Source of the DNA: Legionella longbeachae | Lineage (GTDB): Bacteria; Pseudomonadota; Gammaproteobacteria; Legionellales; Legionellaceae | Direction: 5' to 3' | Length of the DNA: 64,000 nt | Assembly (NCBI RefSeq): GCF_004283175.1 | Contig: NZ_RXNW01000003.1 | Location: forward strand, 62,001 to 126,000 | Shown: positions 43,598 through 52,905 of the stretch, piece after piece | Layout: each line of letters starts with the position of its first letter | How positions within the stretch are numbered: the first letter of the stretch is position 1 | Position numbers and translations under genes: made by a program | The notes under the pieces: model-generated | The model's input: the letters and a program-made list of their open reading frames with translations, nothing else | What the model was told of the DNA's origin: nothing | Databases searched by the model: none

Positions 43598-43891
43598 CTC
43601 TACATAGGTTTCACGCTCTTGGTAATAAACCAATTTATGTATTTTGTACTTCGCTGTAAATCCTAGAACTATGTTATTTTTATGCGCCCAGACTCGTTTC
43701 ATTAAAGCTGATATTGAACCGGCATACCATGTCCCATTCTGCCTATTTGCCATAATACAGACGTCAAATGACGTCATCGCGCTTGCCTGATTTAAGGTGT
43801 ATATTGAACTCAATGTGATACTATTACTTAAGCGGTACTGATTAGATGGGAAGCCAGATATTGGAGCATGCACTTGCACTCTTTGACGCAT
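43574..43891 (-). pseudogene. Truncated GIY-YIG endonuclease-like remnant
   Basis: A 105-codon frame. Its second half reads as a small UvrC-like GIY-YIG domain: NGTWYAGSISALMKRVWAHKN, GFTAKYKIHKLVYYQERE, where intact proteins usually have YIG (here YAG) and continue with an EAI.RE.QIK.W helix. Here the frame ends in VEAARCRRT, coded by the dispersed repeat. The first half (to about residue 44) bears no similarity to the domain. N-terminal loss and C-terminal truncation suggest a decayed gene. It could still be translated, but key helices are missing. Confidence 0.6.
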
Positions 43892-44249
43892 AATTTCGCT
43901 TCAACTTATCATCTCTTAAGGCAATGGCTCCAGGCAAAGATTTACCAGGCGTACCCCATTAGATCGGTTCAATTAGCCAATCTTCCTTAAAAAATAAAGC
44001 CTTTTGTGATTGACTGTGTCTAGTTTGTCTACACCATTTATCATAAGATCGCCTGTTAAAATTATCTAGGTTGCTATGTGACACACCTGTCATCAGGCAC
44101 GCACGCTTCAAGGCCAGTGATAACTCGATTATGCTCGAGAAAATTAGGAATACAAGATTACAACGGCGCATATGAAGTTAATTATCCTATAAGGAGATTT
44201 TATTAAAATAAAAAGTAGCTTCTTCTGTACTCTATGAGGAGTATTTAAT
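43892..44249. other. Non-coding or decayed region upstream of the MORN gene
   Basis: 358 bases between a GIY-YIG remnant and the MORN protein. A 70-codon minus-strand frame (43959-44171) reads LKRACLMTGVSHSNLDNF and may be residue of a mobile element or integrase-type gene, but is too short to assign. The last bases hold TATGAGGAG, the ribosome binding site of the MORN gene. Confidence 0.35.
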
Positions 44250-45185
44250 ATGAAATTCTTTAATTCCACAAACCAAACCTCATCAAGTCCCAATCTTGCT
44301 CGCAAAAAAGTAAGCTGGTTTTCTAAATTATTAGGCTGCTTCTTTTTTGCACCGCCCGATGATGAACAGTCAACCACATATGTAGATACAAGATCATTTC
44401 GTAGTATTCCTTCAAAACAAAGTGAATATACATATCCAGATGGTGGTACCTATACCGGTCCGATTTCCAATAATCTTCCTAATGGCAGAGGCATCCTAAA
44501 ATATCAAACTCATACCATTAAAGGCATATTTAACAATGGCAAGTTACCAGATCCTGGTTCAATTGAGTTCTCTAATGGTGATTTCTATGAGGGCAATATT
44601 GTAAATGGCATGCCTCATGGTAAAGGTAGATATAAAGATAGCAAGGGCAATATATACACTGGATGGTTTAAAAATGGTGAAAAAGATGGTAGTGGAACCA
44701 TTGAATATAAAGACAAAACTAGTATTAACGGCCAATTTAGCAATGGGCAACTTAACCTGATCAATCGTATAGTTCTGAGTAGAGAAGTTAATATAGAAAA
44801 TGAAATATTCAAGTATAAAGGGCCAACTCTAAATGGCCAGTTATGGGGTTGGGGCGAGATTACATTTAGCGATAGTCATGTTATTGGTTCTATTAAAGGC
44901 CATTTTGCGAACGGGAAACTGATATGTAAGAACCACACTCACTGCATGGTGGCGGATGAACATGGTAACCAGATTAAAAAGGATCGCCAAAAAATAATGG
45001 GTGAGGTAATGAAAGCAAATCAAATTTTAGATAAGTTTAACCTGGAGAATGAGTACAATACTTTTAGTGGTTCGGTGATTACAGATTTTTTAGAAAACTC
45101 TGAGTCGAACCTTGACAACGTTTTGACTCGAATGGAGATCTCGGAATCGTTAGACTACCAAACAGTGGCCCGGACAAGATTCTAA
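44250..45185 (+). CDS. MORN-repeat protein, eukaryotic-like, candidate effector
   Basis: 311 residues. MORN repeats (Y-x-G-x-(W/F)-x-N-G-x-x-x-G-x-G) are visible at about 60-82 (YPDGGTYTGPISNNLPNGRG), 106-128 (FSNGDFYEGNIVNGMPHGKG), 129-151 (GNIYTGWFKNGEKDGSG), 152-170, and in degenerate form 190-222. The N-terminal 45 residues are basic, with a short hydrophobic patch (LLGCFFFAP). The C-terminal 80 residues are polar. MORN arrays bind lipids or proteins and are common in eukaryotes and bacterial effectors. TATGAGGAG precedes the start. It sits beside repeats and a decayed gene, suggesting recent acquisition. Confidence 0.82.
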   Translation: MKFFNSTNQTSSSPNLARKKVSWFSKLLGCFFFAPPDDEQSTTYVDTRSFRSIPSKQSEYTYPDGGTYTGPISNNLPNGRGILKYQTHTIKGIFNNGKLPDPGSIEFSNGDFYEGNIVNGMPHGKGRYKDSKGNIYTGWFKNGEKDGSGTIEYKDKTSINGQFSNGQLNLINRIVLSREVNIENEIFKYKGPTLNGQLWGWGEITFSDSHVIGSIKGHFANGKLICKNHTHCMVADEHGNQIKKDRQKIMGEVMKANQILDKFNLENEYNTFSGSVITDFLENSESNLDNVLTRMEISESLDYQTVARTRF

Positions 45186-45283
45186 TAACAGAGAGCAGTC
45201 CAGTTGGTATGCGATCTTACAAAGTTAAAATGGGCAAGAAAGCTTGCTTCCTACGCAAGTCATATTTCTAATTTAACTAATTC

Positions 45284-45342
45284 ATGGATTGTGAACAAGT
45301 GGTGGCTCGTAGGTTCTTGGAGCGAGTTGTCAACATACCCTA
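45284..45342 (-). repeat. Dispersed TGTTGACAA repeat, copy at the glutamate dehydrogenase stop
   Basis: Reads on the minus strand GGGTATGTTGACAACTCGCT, then CCAAGAACCTACG and CACTTGTTCACAATCCATG, alignable with the 39913 copy (CCACCACCTACG, GACTTGTTCGCAGCATCCA). It starts one base after the stop codon of the dehydrogenase gene. Confidence 0.6.
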
Positions 45343-45343
45343 T

Positions 45344-48300
45344 TCATTTCTCTGCACTAATTAATGTAGTTAATTCACGCAGGGCTATGAAGAATATAGT
45401 ATAGTCAATACTAGGGCTATCTAATAGCATTTCCAGCAATTGTTCCCAGCGTTGTCGAATGAAGCTGTTTCTAGTAAACCAGTAAGAGATCAATTCTTCA
45501 GCATTAAGCTTTTTTTGATCATGAATTAAAATGACAATGGTTAAACGACGTTGAAGATTATCTAATTCATCGCGTAAGGATAAACGTGCAAGATTATTCC
45601 AATGACCTTCACGAGAATCATTTCCTATTTGATCACGAAACCAAACCAGGCTAAATTTACTGCCAACCTTAAAATAAATTTCTGCAGTTCTTCTTAAATC
45701 GAATTTATTTTGTGTCGCAACTTCTATGATATTGAGTAATGTATACATTGCCCGAGTAGTTGCAATTTTTCGCGCAGCGTCTTCAGGTAAACCTATACCT
45801 ACAAACTGTGTCACTATTTTATCCAGATATTCTCGAGTAACCCCAGCCATTAGATCGGGGATCAATAACTCAAGTTTGCTAATTGATTGACTGTAATGAG
45901 CTATATTACGAGCTATTTCACCATCAAGACGCCTATGGTGTAAAAACCATCGGGTTGCTAAATTCATTAATTGTCTGACATGATGAAGTAATTCATATTG
46001 AGTTTGTACAGGTAACTTATAATTCAATGAGTCAACCAAGCGGTGCAAGTCATCTACTTGATAGGCTTTGGCGGCAACAGTATAAGCACGGGCAATATCC
46101 GCTATTGATTGGCCTGTTTCAATGTGTAAACGGTACATAAATGTAATGCCTACAGTATTTACAATTTGATTGCTTAATTGAGTTGCAATAATTTCACGAC
46201 GTAATCGATGTTTTGCCATTGGTTCTGCATAATTTTTCTTAAGCAATGAAGGAAAACCGGTTTCAAGTATGGTCGTAAAATAAGGATCATCAGGTAAATT
46301 AGATTTTAATAATTCACTTGTAATATAAATTTTTGTATACGCCATAATAATAGATAGTTCCGGACGTGTTAACCCTTGTCCAGATGCTTTACGTTCCAAA
46401 AGTCGTTTATCATCGGGAAGAAACTCAACATTTCTGTCTAAATTCACTACTCCTTCCAGTTCTTTAAGGTATGTTTGGTATAAACCACTATAAGATACGG
46501 TATTCATCGCAGAAAAACTTAAGACCAGGGCTTGATTGTAATTGTCCTGCAAAACGAGTTGAGCGACTTCCTCGGTCATTTTTGTAAGAAGTTGATTACG
46601 TTTTTTTTCGGTAAGTTGTCCTAGATTCATTTCTTTATTGAGTAGAATTTTAATATTGACTTCATGGTCAGAACAGCTGACTCCGGCTGAATTATCAATG
46701 GAATCGGTGTTGATTAAACCACCATTAAGTGCAAATTCTACCCTCCCTAGTTGCGTAAAACCAAGATTTCCTCCTTCACCGGCAATTTTGCAACGTAATT
46801 CATTTCCATTAACGCGACAAAATTCATTGGTTTTGTCTCCTACATCAGCATGTGATTCGGTTGATGCTTTTACATAAGTACCAATACCTCCATTGAATAA
46901 TAAATCAACGGGTGCTTTTAATATGGCTCGAATCAATTCATTGGGAGTGAGCGAATCATCGGTAATTCCAAGTGCTTTTTTTACTTCTGGGGTAATCAAG
47001 ATTGATTTGACTGTTCGTTTGTAAATACCACCACCTTTTGAAATAAGCTTTGGATTGTAGTCTTCCCATGAAGAAACAGGTAATTGAAACAAGCGCATAC
47101 GCTCTTCAAAGGACTGATGTGGGTTTGGAGTAGGGTCAAGAAAAATATGGCGATGATCAAATGCTGCGATTAAAAGACAATGGTTGGTATAGGTTAGCCC
47201 ATTGCCAAATACATCACCACTCATATCTCCTATACCAACCACAGTAAAGTCTTGTTGTTGAATGTTGATGTCCAGTTCACGAAAGTGCCGCTTGATTGAT
47301 TCCCATGCACCACGAGCGGTAATGCCTATTTTTTTATGATCGTATCCTGCAGATCCGCCCGATGCAAAAGCATCTCCAAGCCAGAAGTTGTATTCTTTGG
47401 CAATTCCATTAGCAATATCAGAAAATGTTGCCGTCCCTTTATCAGCAGCAACGACAAGATAAGGATCTGCATCATCATAACAGATGGTATTTGAGGGAGA
47501 GATAACACGATCGTCAATAAGATTATCGGTAAGATCAAGTAAACCTCGAATAAATGATTGATAACAATAAATTACTTCATGTTTTATTTGTTCGCGATCA
47601 AGTACAAGCAGTGGTTTTTTTAGGACAAAACCACCTTTTGCTCCTGAAGGTACAATCACTGCATTTTTTACTTTTTGAGCTTTCATTAACCCTAGGACTT
47701 CAGTACGAAAATCTTCAGGACGATCTGACCATCGAATACCGCCACGAGCTACTTTGGCGCTACGTAAATGAATGCCCTCAAAGCGCGCAGAATACACAAA
47801 AATTTCATAGATAGGTTGCCCTGGGGGCAAGTCAGGGACTTTTGTTGAGTCAAGCTTAAACGATAGGTATTCTTTGAATTGTCCTTGGGCATTAAGCTGA
47901 AAATAATTCGTACGTAATGTGGCTTTTATTAAAGACCAAAAATAGCGAATAATATGATCTTCATCCAGGCTGTTGATTGCATCGATATCCGTTTGAATTT
48001 CATGTTCCAGGGCAATTTTTTCTTTTTGTATGGTGGAATTTTGTTTTGAACTAAATTTTAAATAAAAAAGTTGAATGAGTTTTTTGGCAATTACGGCATG
48101 GGTATCTACCGTTTTTTCAATATATTGTTTACTAAAACGAAACCCGGTTTGTTGCATGTATTTAGCATAAGCGCGAATAATAATAATCTCACGCCAGGAT
48201 AATCCTGCACCTAAAATCAGTTTATTGAAGCCATCATTCTCACAAACTCCCGCGCTAATTTTTATCAACGCTTCATTAAAAATGGCTTTTACTTTGTCGA

Positions 48301-48706
48301 GGGGCAGTAAATTACTTCGAGTGTACGTGACATTAAAATCACCAATCCAAATCACTTCATTCCGATCAATCTCAATTCTATAGGGTCGTTCCGTATAAGT
48401 GCGCAGCCCCAGGTTTTCAAGTATGGGTAAAATATCTGATAAAGGTATAGGGCTACCATAGCGATAGAGCATAATGTGTAAGGGAAATTCGGTACGTGGT
48501 GATTCTACGAATTCGATAGTTAATGGATTTTGCGCTGATAATGTATCAATTTCTAAGAGATCTCTTAATGTTTCATCAGCATTATGTTGCTCACAATAAC
48601 TTAACGGTAAAATAGAGAGGTATTTTTCAGCAAATTTTTTGCCTTTTTTACTACCAAGCTTGTTGATCACCTGTTGATATAACTGTTCTTTCCATGAGTT
48701 TTGCAT
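45344..48706 (-). CDS. Large-type NAD-dependent glutamate dehydrogenase, N-terminally short
   Basis: 1120 residues. The catalytic region matches the GDH-180 class: PIYEIFVYSARFEGIHLRS, KVARGGIRWSDRPEDFRTEV, the active-site VIVPSGAKGGFVLKKP, CYDDADPYLVVAADKGTATFSD, WLGDAFASGGSAGYDHKKIGITARGAWE, VVGIGDMSGDVFGNG, and the C-terminal helical domain from about 800. Members of this class are usually about 1,600 residues with an N-terminal ACT-like region of about 450; that region is missing and the protein starts in the equivalent of its last part (WKEQLYQQVINKLG). The upstream 184 bases do not code for it. It converts glutamate to 2-oxoglutarate, fitting the amino-acid-based metabolism of Legionella. 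Confidence 0.87.
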   Translation of the reverse strand: MQNSWKEQLYQQVINKLGSKKGKKFAEKYLSILPLSYCEQHNADETLRDLLEIDTLSAQNPLTIEFVESPRTEFPLHIMLYRYGSPIPLSDILPILENLGLRTYTERPYRIEIDRNEVIWIGDFNVTYTRSNLLPLDKVKAIFNEALIKISAGVCENDGFNKLILGAGLSWREIIIIRAYAKYMQQTGFRFSKQYIEKTVDTHAVIAKKLIQLFYLKFSSKQNSTIQKEKIALEHEIQTDIDAINSLDEDHIIRYFWSLIKATLRTNYFQLNAQGQFKEYLSFKLDSTKVPDLPPGQPIYEIFVYSARFEGIHLRSAKVARGGIRWSDRPEDFRTEVLGLMKAQKVKNAVIVPSGAKGGFVLKKPLLVLDREQIKHEVIYCYQSFIRGLLDLTDNLIDDRVISPSNTICYDDADPYLVVAADKGTATFSDIANGIAKEYNFWLGDAFASGGSAGYDHKKIGITARGAWESIKRHFRELDINIQQQDFTVVGIGDMSGDVFGNGLTYTNHCLLIAAFDHRHIFLDPTPNPHQSFEERMRLFQLPVSSWEDYNPKLISKGGGIYKRTVKSILITPEVKKALGITDDSLTPNELIRAILKAPVDLLFNGGIGTYVKASTESHADVGDKTNEFCRVNGNELRCKIAGEGGNLGFTQLGRVEFALNGGLINTDSIDNSAGVSCSDHEVNIKILLNKEMNLGQLTEKKRNQLLTKMTEEVAQLVLQDNYNQALVLSFSAMNTVSYSGLYQTYLKELEGVVNLDRNVEFLPDDKRLLERKASGQGLTRPELSIIMAYTKIYITSELLKSNLPDDPYFTTILETGFPSLLKKNYAEPMAKHRLRREIIATQLSNQIVNTVGITFMYRLHIETGQSIADIARAYTVAAKAYQVDDLHRLVDSLNYKLPVQTQYELLHHVRQLMNLATRWFLHHRRLDGEIARNIAHYSQSISKLELLIPDLMAGVTREYLDKIVTQFVGIGLPEDAARKIATTRAMYTLLNIIEVATQNKFDLRRTAEIYFKVGSKFSLVWFRDQIGNDSREGHWNNLARLSLRDELDNLQRRLTIVILIHDQKKLNAEELISYWFTRNSFIRQRWEQLLEMLLDSPSIDYTIFFIALRELTTLISAEK

Positions 48707-48890
48707 TTTTAAATTCCAGGTAATTTGTTCTTTATTAAATTAAGTATAATTATAGGTCAAACAAATACATTGCAAACAAAAGTACCATATAAAATTTAAT
48801 GTTTCTCATTTCTATATGTGATTAGCTAAAATAGTGTATGACTATCCATCAATAAAACATTAATTTTAAGACGGGGGTCCAAATCAATAT

Positions 48891-49940
48891 TTAACCAGGG
48901 ATATTGATCAATTCATGAGGCGTATTTGAACTTGAGGGAAGCGGGGGTGGAGTAAAGATTGAGTAACGCATCATTTCTCCCATGTATTGATGATACCCTT
49001 GAGATTCCATAACATTTTTCTGGAAACTTTGGAGATTTTTTAGTTTTAACTGGCATCCTTGATCCAGTAAGGTGTTGAATTGTACGTCTTCAATGCCAGG
49101 GTATAACCCTCCTAACTCCGCCCATAATTTTTGTTTTGCTGCTGTTTTTATTGCAGGCCAAATAGTAAGTAAATTTTTCTTTTCAAGAAGAGAAAATAGC
49201 TGGACTAATATTTCATACTCCTTGGTTGTTCGTGGGTGAGTAAGGGATTCCAGGTAATTCATTGCTACTTGTTCGATAATTTTGTCTCTACGGCCAGAAA
49301 CAGCTAATGCTAATGCATTCTCAAAAGGAATAAATTCCTGAGTTTGGGGTTCATAAACAAGTACTTCTCCCTTTTCAAACTCATAGAGCCACCCGTGTAG
49401 ATTTAACTCTCCGCGGGCGAGCTTTTCAGCTACAACAGGATATGATTTTAAATGTTCAATTTGTGTTAAAATGTTGAGCTTGGTTGCTTGACGAACCTTT
49501 AAATCAAAGTTTTGGGTGTGAGGAGTATTTGTCTCCTGCATTTTTTTTATAACTGAATGTGAATGTTGTAGCCACGAACTTACTTCAGGGAGGCGATCTT
49601 TTAAGTCTGGTGTTAATAGTCCTTTCATGGCACCGCAATGTGAATGACCACAAATAATAATATCTCTAATGCTATCGAGCTCATTTAGCGCAAATACAAT
49701 GCCTGCTGCTTCACTCGAAGACACATCAGAAGGGGGAATGATATTGCCTACATTGCGTATAACAAATAATTCACCAGGTTTTGTTTGAGTTAAAAGACTT
49801 GGCATAAGGCGTGAGTCAGAACAAGTAATGAACAAAATTTCTGGATTTTGTCCCATACTTAAATGTTCAAAAATCCCCTGCAGTTGTTTAAATGACTCAC
49901 CTTGAAACTGACGTACTCCAAGCATTAACTTAATTAACAT
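48891..49940 (-). CDS. Beta-carbonic anhydrase with about 145-residue C-terminal extension
   Basis: About 349 residues. The first about 205 form a beta-class carbonic anhydrase with zinc ligands Cys40 (FITCSDSRLMPS), His99 and Cys102 (ICGHSHCGAMKG) and the Asp42-Arg44 dyad. The remainder (about 206-349) is a helical domain with no family I know, ending in a Pro/Ser-rich tail. It hydrates CO2 to bicarbonate in the cytoplasm. The start at 49940 has AAAAGGGAGCAC upstream; the frame runs open to 49985 but that start is without a site. No operon partner. Confidence 0.88.
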   Translation of the reverse strand: MLIKLMLGVRQFQGESFKQLQGIFEHLSMGQNPEILFITCSDSRLMPSLLTQTKPGELFVIRNVGNIIPPSDVSSSEAAGIVFALNELDSIRDIIICGHSHCGAMKGLLTPDLKDRLPEVSSWLQHSHSVIKKMQETNTPHTQNFDLKVRQATKLNILTQIEHLKSYPVVAEKLARGELNLHGWLYEFEKGEVLVYEPQTQEFIPFENALALAVSGRRDKIIEQVAMNYLESLTHPRTTKEYEILVQLFSLLEKKNLLTIWPAIKTAAKQKLWAELGGLYPGIEDVQFNTLLDQGCQLKLKNLQSFQKNVMESQGYHQYMGEMMRYSIFTPPPLPSSSNTPHELINIPG

Positions 49941-50206
49941 GAGTGCTCCCTTTTCATGCGGTAGATGTAGTTTATATTCATGCACAAATCATAGTTACAA
50001 ATTAAGATATTATTTCATTGTCGTCAACTTATTTTGCAAAACTGTAAACATTACCAATAATTATTTCTTTTTATCTAAGCCTGAGGAAGTATTAGATTTT
50101 TGCAAATATCGTTGATGCAAGGATTCTACTTTCCTTATTTAATATCATAGTGGTATAAATCTTTCCCACAAGATTAAAAAATGATAAAACTATCTGTAAA
50201 TTAAGC

Positions 50207-52705
50207 GTGTTTGAGTCAGGGATGTTTACTTACAACGGCAAGATACTCACTAAGTTTAAAAATAAAAAAGGTGGAAAAAATCAAAATAAAGTAGACGGAT
50301 TTTATCGTGATTCAGATGGCATGGAGTATTTTGTAAAAAAACCAGAGGATCCTCGAGAATTATTCACAGAATTGTTTGCTGGTTTATTGTTACAAGAGTT
50401 TAAGCACCGTGGTTTGATTGACAAAATATATCACTCATCCTTAATTTGTGCTCAATTGATTCAATTTGATGATGGTAGTTATGGACTTATTCAACCTAAA
50501 GTCGAATTCAAAGAGTTATACAAAATCATTGGTACTGGTTATCGAGATGGCTCTGATCGAGATCCATTGGTGGAGATGTTTTATGGACCTCAATCCTATT
50601 TATTACTCACCCAATTAAAACAATATTACGGTCTTGCTGTGGCATTAATGTTTTCTTTGCTCTTGGGGGATCATAGTGTACATAGCGGCAATGTGGTCTG
50701 TTTAGATGTGATGTCTTCAGTTGAAATGATATTTATTCAATTTGCACGTATCGATTGGGGGGCGGCGTTTCGTTATTATGGTCACAAAAAAAACAATGAA
50801 GATCTATTTTATCCCTTTGAATATCAAGGATGGTTTAATCCTAAAGGATATACTAAAGGCTATTTTCTAAATTATAGAAAAATTAAAGGCTTGTTTCCTG
50901 CTCTTGCAGAACAGGCAAGACTGCTACAAAACATGGTAAATGAAGATCTCTTTGTCGATATGGTCAGCACCGTTTTAAAACAAATTCCCCCTGATTTACT
51001 AGATAGCAAGACTAAAACAGAACTTACAAAATATTTATGTATGGAGTCCTTTAATGGCATCAGTTTTGGCGAAAATGGTCAATATCAACAATTCGCACAT
51101 GATTTAGCAGCGATCTTGTCAAATAGATTAAGAAAAATGACTGTACTACAAGATTTTCCAACTGCTATAACTGATACAGAACAACCTCAAATGATGTATC
51201 TTGAAAGCATACCTACAGCAATAGTGTTACCTGTGAATCAGGTTACTCTTTTTGCAGAGCAAATGAATATTTGGCTAAATATACTTTCTTTATCCGATGA
51301 ACGGAGCATTTTTGATTTTAATAGTATTGATCGAGCTAAGTTAGCCCAAAAATTTAATTTCTTTATTGACAGTTTGTTGCGTCAAGCTGAAAAGATATTT
51401 TCATTTTCTCATGATCTGGGTGATATGGGCTTGTCTGGTAAAATGCTACAGTCTCATTCAATAAGTTCCTTTTATCGCAATTTATTCACTTTTGATGCAG
51501 ATTTAAAACCCTTTTTTTCTTCTCATACGAAAATAGAAGTTTCTCCCTCAGAAGTTTATTGGCAATTTACAGAAACCGTGTTAACTACGAGTTTTAATAT
51601 TCTTGTAACCCTTCGTATATTACAAGATACCCAAAACTCAGTTATGCTTGCCAAGTCTTCTGCCATTCATTTTTTATTTGATGCTTTAAAAAAATATCTA
51701 CATGATTTCAGTTTACTCTATCAAGTGTTATTAAATGAGTTGGAGAATGCTCTGTGTATTATGTCTGATTCACAACTTGCTCATGTTTGCCTTCATGAAA
51801 TGGATTTTATAAATTCAAGTGTACTCATTGGAATGGTACTAAAAAATCCCAATCTGTGGGAGCGTATGAATTGGGCTTTAACCGAAACTCAAGAGATACC
51901 TTATCCAGAGAAAACTGCTAATGACATAATGAAGCTTCAGCAATTTCAAAAAGATTTCACCCAATTTATAATTTTAGCCAGTGAGTTTCCGTCGGTCACT
52001 CAAATTGTTACAAAGGGAGTCATTGTTAATGAGCTTACCCGGATTTTTGAGGGACTTCCTCAATTTCTACAGGTGAACCTTGTAACCACCTTGAATCAAA
52101 TTCAGGATGAGTTTAGAAAATGCCAACGCCGGTACAGCATCGAATTGGATGAACAGGAAAAATTGAACGCAAAAGAGGGGTTTTCTCCTGGGCAGAACAT
52201 TAATAACCTGGTTACGATTCATTCTATGATGGAGCAAACAAAAGATCATGAACAAGTGGTTAAGGAGCTTCATGAAAAAATTGCTGCTGATAAAATTCTT
52301 TGGGAATCAATTGCAAGATCTCAAAAAGAAGAGCTGCCCCTTGAGGATTTGCTAATTTTAAAAGAGTTTTATGATAAAAAAAGAATTCTATATACCGATA
52401 CTTGCCGTCGCGCGTTGAAAAATTATTACAGAGAGGCTTTACGAGTGCGTCTCTCAGATATTCCGATAACAAAACAAGCTTCTCTACTTCTTAAAAGTGC
52501 TCATGAATCCTTTGGCTTATTGTCCCAGCCAGATTTGTTAATGGAGGCAATCAAAATAATTGACGAATTATATGATAAAAAAAGAGAAATGAAGTTAAAT
52601 GCTATAAGCAGAATGCTTTTTTTTAGTTGGCATGGATCAAGTACATTATCGAGAGCACAAGTAAACAATCCTGTTCACGATAACTCCTCATCATCTAGCC
52701 CCTAA
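50207..52705 (+). CDS. LepB_N-like kinase-fold protein, candidate Dot/Icm effector
   Basis: 832 residues. The first about 230 look like an atypical kinase: a strand with Lys44/45 (EYFVKKPEDPR), a helix with Glu51/55, YGLIQPKVEF, a catalytic loop LLLGDHSVHSGNVVC (Asp155, His159, Asn162) and a DFG-like IDWGAAFR (Asp183). This pattern (GDxxxHxxN ... DWG) is reminiscent of the N-terminal lipid kinase domain of LepB and of HipA/PI-kinase folds. The remaining 600 residues are helical with a possible coiled coil near 640-760 and a Ser-rich tail. No GAP domain motif was identified. Start is GTG 50207 or ATG 50222. Activity is inferred only. Confidence 0.65.
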   Translation: MFESGMFTYNGKILTKFKNKKGGKNQNKVDGFYRDSDGMEYFVKKPEDPRELFTELFAGLLLQEFKHRGLIDKIYHSSLICAQLIQFDDGSYGLIQPKVEFKELYKIIGTGYRDGSDRDPLVEMFYGPQSYLLLTQLKQYYGLAVALMFSLLLGDHSVHSGNVVCLDVMSSVEMIFIQFARIDWGAAFRYYGHKKNNEDLFYPFEYQGWFNPKGYTKGYFLNYRKIKGLFPALAEQARLLQNMVNEDLFVDMVSTVLKQIPPDLLDSKTKTELTKYLCMESFNGISFGENGQYQQFAHDLAAILSNRLRKMTVLQDFPTAITDTEQPQMMYLESIPTAIVLPVNQVTLFAEQMNIWLNILSLSDERSIFDFNSIDRAKLAQKFNFFIDSLLRQAEKIFSFSHDLGDMGLSGKMLQSHSISSFYRNLFTFDADLKPFFSSHTKIEVSPSEVYWQFTETVLTTSFNILVTLRILQDTQNSVMLAKSSAIHFLFDALKKYLHDFSLLYQVLLNELENALCIMSDSQLAHVCLHEMDFINSSVLIGMVLKNPNLWERMNWALTETQEIPYPEKTANDIMKLQQFQKDFTQFIILASEFPSVTQIVTKGVIVNELTRIFEGLPQFLQVNLVTTLNQIQDEFRKCQRRYSIELDEQEKLNAKEGFSPGQNINNLVTIHSMMEQTKDHEQVVKELHEKIAADKILWESIARSQKEELPLEDLLILKEFYDKKRILYTDTCRRALKNYYREALRVRLSDIPITKQASLLLKSAHESFGLLSQPDLLMEAIKIIDELYDKKREMKLNAISRMLFFSWHGSSTLSRAQVNNPVHDNSSSSSP

Positions 52706-52905
52706 TTAGGAAGTGCTAAACCTTCATGAAAAGCTTTTCCTAAACTCATTTCCATTTAAGAGAAATTGAGAATGTGATGAAAAACTTTAAAAATTGAAAT
52801 TAATTCATTGATTTCTATGCTTATTATTGGCTATATACGTAAATGAAAAATGACATATTTAAAGGCTATTGACCTCAATACAAAAAGATCATTTAAGGAA
52901 TAGAT

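Noticed and set aside
43959-44171. 70-codon frame upstream of the GIY-YIG remnant, resembling a transposase helix (LKRACLMTGVSHSN)
   Set aside because: Too short to assign; no DDE residues, ends or flanking repeats of an insertion sequence could be found.
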